Assembly: GCA_945786965.1 (NCBI GenBank)
Contig: CALZFZ010000142.1
Coordinates: forward strand, 1-35,382
Length of the DNA stretch: 35,382 bases
Origin: an uncultured Muriicola sp.
Lineage (GTDB): Bacteria; Bacteroidota; Bacteroidia; Flavobacteriales; Flavobacteriaceae
Reading direction: 5' to 3'
The notes below the pieces were generated by a model. The model made no database searches. It was not told where the DNA came from and saw only the letters and a list, made by a program, of their open reading frames with translations. The translations under genes and the position numbers were made by a program. Positions 33,445 to 35,382 of the stretch are shown here, piece after piece; the stretch's first letter is position 1, and each line of letters begins with the position of its first letter.

Positions 33445-33462
33445 ACCGACCAAGTGGTCGGT
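33445..33462 (+). promoter_or_regulatory. TetR-type operator candidate 1
   Basis: ACCGACCA and TGGTCGGT flank AG in a perfect 18-base palindrome, 150 bases before the TetR gene. Symmetry and length fit TetR-family operators. Confidence 0.65.
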
Positions 33463-33574
33463 AAGAAAAGCCCAACCATAGCCATTTTACCGGGTATTTT
33501 ACACTTTATCGAGTTTTTAAATGCATTTACCCTTTAATATTCCGCTTCCATAGGGTTCGTGGGTTCTTTGTTAT

Positions 33575-33588
33575 AGACCACATGGTCT
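33575..33588 (+). promoter_or_regulatory. TetR-type operator candidate 2
   Basis: AGACCA and TGGTCT flank CA, a 14-base palindrome 23 bases before the TetR ATG. It shares the core GACCA-N2-TGGTC with the site at 33445-33462, with centres 128 bases apart, as expected for autoregulation from two sites. Confidence 0.6.
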
Positions 33589-33611
33589 TTTAACCCATAA
33601 ACCCAAATCTT

Positions 33612-34226
33612 ATGGATAAGAATCTAAAACGCATGGCCACCATGCACAGAATGCAGGTAACAGGACTTGAATTGTTCTACAAACAAGGATACTATAATAC
33701 CAGTATCGATGATATTCTAAAAGAGCTCTCCCTTTCCAAAGGAGCTTTCTATTATCACTTCCAGTCAAAAGAAGACTTCTTTATTAGTATTGTACAGAAT
33801 CTGATCGTTCAGAAAGTATACAGTATGCTAATAGAACCTATTGAAGGAAAAGAAGATCCTTTCAGGACAATTGATAAATGTTTTGAAAACGCTTTGGAAA
33901 CTGCAGAACATAATGAATACGATTATGGCTTTGTATTGAGCAATTTCATGGCCGAATTCAATGGGAGGAATGAAGAGATCTCTAAATACCTAAGAGACAT
34001 CTATAGAGTATGGGAAGTAAACCTGGTGACTATCCTTCAAAAAGGGAAGACCGATGGCTTTGTTGCCAGACATATAGATAGTGAAGGGGTTGCAACCTAT
34101 CTAATCTCTTCTTTTATTGGTATTCGGATGCTAATGGTAGAGGGTAATAGTAAAATGCTGAGCTATCAATTTATGCAACAACTAAGGCATTATCTTGCCT
34201 CTATGGTCCAACAAGAGTTGGTTTAA
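33612..34226 (+). CDS. TetR/AcrR family transcriptional regulator
   Basis: The 204-residue protein has an N-terminal TetR helix-turn-helix (about 12-58, TSIDDILKELSLSKGAFYYHFQSKEDFF) and a helical ligand-binding half. Such proteins repress as dimers and release DNA on binding a ligand. Two related palindromes lie upstream, so autoregulation is likely. It follows arsS by 245 bases on the same strand but with its own regulatory region, so control of the arsS cluster is possible, not shown. It ends at a terminator inside the convergent GT9 gene. The ligand is unknown. Confidence 0.93.
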   Translation: MDKNLKRMATMHRMQVTGLELFYKQGYYNTSIDDILKELSLSKGAFYYHFQSKEDFFISIVQNLIVQKVYSMLIEPIEGKEDPFRTIDKCFENALETAEHNEYDYGFVLSNFMAEFNGRNEEISKYLRDIYRVWEVNLVTILQKGKTDGFVARHIDSEGVATYLISSFIGIRMLMVEGNSKMLSYQFMQQLRHYLASMVQQELV

Positions 34227-34237
34227 TTTAATATTTC

Positions 34238-35281
34238 TCAGGCGAGTACTGCCTGGATTTTTTTTACCACAATTTGAGGATCTATGGTAGTCATTGCTTT
34301 CTCGTAACCTTTCGGAGCTTTATTGCCATAAACCGAAGTGGGTACATAAGGAAATTGCTCACGATTCGCTAGCAGTGCATAATCCGGATCCTGTGCAAAA
34401 GGGTAGAAGCCCGCATAAGGGTGTGTTACGCCCCATAGCGTAATGGTAGGCACGCCATACATGGCAGCTAAATGGGCATTTCCACTATCCATTGAAACCA
34501 TGAGGTTCAGGTTAGAGATCAAAATGAGTTCTTCAGCAAAGGAAAGGGCTCCCGCAGCGTTGATGCAATTGCAATAGATACTACATAGTTTCTCTAAGTT
34601 GTCCTTCTCTATTGTACCGCCGCCAAATAAAATAATTTTATACTGATTAGTATTATTTAGATGCTCAATCACCTTTTCCATGTGGCTTAAAGGGTACATT
34701 TTTCCTTCAAAAGCCGCGAAGGGAGCCATTCCTATGAGCCGTAGTTCAGTGTTTCCCAAAAACTTATTAATCGTTTTCGTTAAAATTCCTTTTCGCTTAA
34801 GATCCGATTTGGAAAGGGTAAAATCAAATCCCAATTTATGGAATACTTCAGCATACCGTTCATGGGTAGATACTATCGGTTTTATATCCTTATTTTTCCA
34901 GGCAGTAAGTGCTTTTTTTTCTTTTCTACCTTTGTCGATTTGAATAAAAGGAAGGCCACTATTCCTAAAAAAGTATTTTAAACCCTGACTTCTTAAAACG
35001 TTATGCAGATCTGCAATCGCATCAATGGGTAACTTCCTGAGTTCCCGGTAAAGCCTCCAAAGCCCCAGGATTCCCTTATGCCGGCCTTTAACATCGGCCT
35101 CATAAACTGTTACGTTGGCTATATCGGAGTACATGGGGGCAAAAAATCCTCGGGTAAGTACCGTAACTTTTATATCCGGATATGCTCGTAAAAATGCCAC
35201 CAGAACGGGAACTGTCATGGCAACATCGCCCATGGCCGATAAACGAATTACCAGAATATGGTTTATCTTATTTTTGACCAC
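34238..35281 (-). CDS. Glycosyltransferase family 9 (heptosyltransferase-like)
   Basis: The 347-residue GT-B enzyme has the N-terminal ILVIRLSAMGDVAMTVPVL segment of GT9 and a C-terminal nucleotide-sugar region with SMDSGNAHLAAMYGVPTITLWG. GT9 enzymes add heptose or similar sugars to lipid A-core on the cytoplasmic face. Acceptor and sugar here are unknown. The start overlaps the DUF4254 gene by 14 bases, a pairing seen in other Flavobacteriaceae. The 3' end doubles as the tetR terminator. Confidence 0.93.
   Translation of the reverse strand: MVKNKINHILVIRLSAMGDVAMTVPVLVAFLRAYPDIKVTVLTRGFFAPMYSDIANVTVYEADVKGRHKGILGLWRLYRELRKLPIDAIADLHNVLRSQGLKYFFRNSGLPFIQIDKGRKEKKALTAWKNKDIKPIVSTHERYAEVFHKLGFDFTLSKSDLKRKGILTKTINKFLGNTELRLIGMAPFAAFEGKMYPLSHMEKVIEHLNNTNQYKIILFGGGTIEKDNLEKLCSIYCNCINAAGALSFAEELILISNLNLMVSMDSGNAHLAAMYGVPTITLWGVTHPYAGFYPFAQDPDYALLANREQFPYVPTSVYGNKAPKGYEKAMTTIDPQIVVKKIQAVLA
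34239..34265 (+). terminator. tetR terminator inside the GT9 coding sequence
   Basis: On the plus strand CAGGC (34239-34243) and GCCTG (34251-34255) pair around a 7-base loop and are followed by eight Ts (34258-34265), 12 bases after the tetR stop. The same DNA encodes the last codons of GT9 on the other strand. Confidence 0.6.
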
Positions 35282-35382
35282 GGAGTACGGGGTTTAACTC
35301 CTCGTCATTGTACATCTTCATTTGCTTATAGACCTTCATATACTTATTCCCGGCAGCAATATCAGAAAGTAATTGGTCAATA
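35268..35382 (-). CDS. DUF4254 protein, C-terminal part
   Basis: This is the last 37 codons of a minus-strand gene entering from the right edge, reading IDQLLSDIAAGNKYMKVYKQ onward and ending LNPVLRGQK before a TAA at 35268-35270. The ending KMYNDEELNPVLRG is characteristic of DUF4254, a helical family of unknown function usually next to GT9 genes in Flavobacteriia. It overlaps the GT9 start by 14 bases. Most of the gene lies outside the window. Confidence 0.8.
   Translation of the reverse strand, partial: IDQLLSDIAAGNKYMKVYKQMKMYNDEELNPVLRGQK

Noticed and set aside
1-35382. Mobile elements, CRISPR arrays, defence islands, rRNA or tRNA genes
   Set aside because: No transposase or integrase motifs, regular repeats, or RNA gene signatures were found on either strand.

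Overview
The window looks like chromosomal DNA from a marine-type Flavobacteriaceae bacterium (phylum Bacteroidota). Evidence: T9SS/gliding genes (gldH, sprE/porW), a RicT-type PSP1 protein next to gldH, an F-type ATP synthase operon with no atpD or atpC, an AtpB with a long extra N-terminal segment, families largely limited to this phylum (DUF4292, DUF5687, DUF6168, DUF4254, CCDC81-type HU domains), AT-rich intergenic DNA, almost no Shine-Dalgarno sequences, and repeated Bacteroidota -7 promoter boxes (TAnnTTTG) upstream of starts. There is no transposase, integrase, phage gene, tRNA, rRNA or CRISPR array. The species cannot be read from the sequence.

Layout. (1) 1-1979, minus: ricT, gldH and the start of a class A penicillin-binding protein form a tight operon. 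(2) trhO (minus) and recA (plus) are divergent. (3) 4503-7055, plus: a small lipoprotein, an ECF sigma factor, and a protein whose anti-sigma-like N-terminus and inner-membrane helix are joined by a long linker to a predicted outer-membrane beta-barrel; the unit ends at tandem hairpins and a T-run. (4) 7229-11914: plsC, trpS, dprA, a HU-like/SPOR membrane protein and an acyl-CoA thioesterase. (5) 17680 down to 11954, minus: flippase, dut, TPR protein, DUF4292 lipoprotein, degenerate LytM (EnvC-like) protein and aldo/keto reductase, reading as one envelope operon from a promoter near 17735. (6) 27224 down to 18419, minus: sprE/porW, bactofilin, atpZ, DUF6168, atpB, atpE, atpF, atpH, atpA, atpG, with an internal promoter before atpB, a strong hairpin after atpE and a terminator after atpG. 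(7) An ABC ATPase with a DUF5687 permease (minus). (8) 29670-34226, plus: a PaaE-like ferredoxin reductase, then an arsenosugar-type cluster (DUF2064/TIGR04282 glycosyltransferase, peroxidase-like CxxC protein, radical SAM ArsS) and a TetR regulator preceded by two related palindromes. (9) A GT9 glycosyltransferase and the end of a DUF4254 gene (minus).

Most of this is core genome. The parts that most deserve a second look are the sigma/trans-envelope anti-sigma-barrel pair, the ArsS cluster without a visible arsenite methyltransferase and with a divergent glycosyltransferase, the physical link of a T9SS gene, a bactofilin and the ATP synthase, the atpE-atpF hairpin, and the TetR operator pair. 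I do not see a wholly unknown multi-gene system. Family names are recognised from motifs and context; no database search was run.
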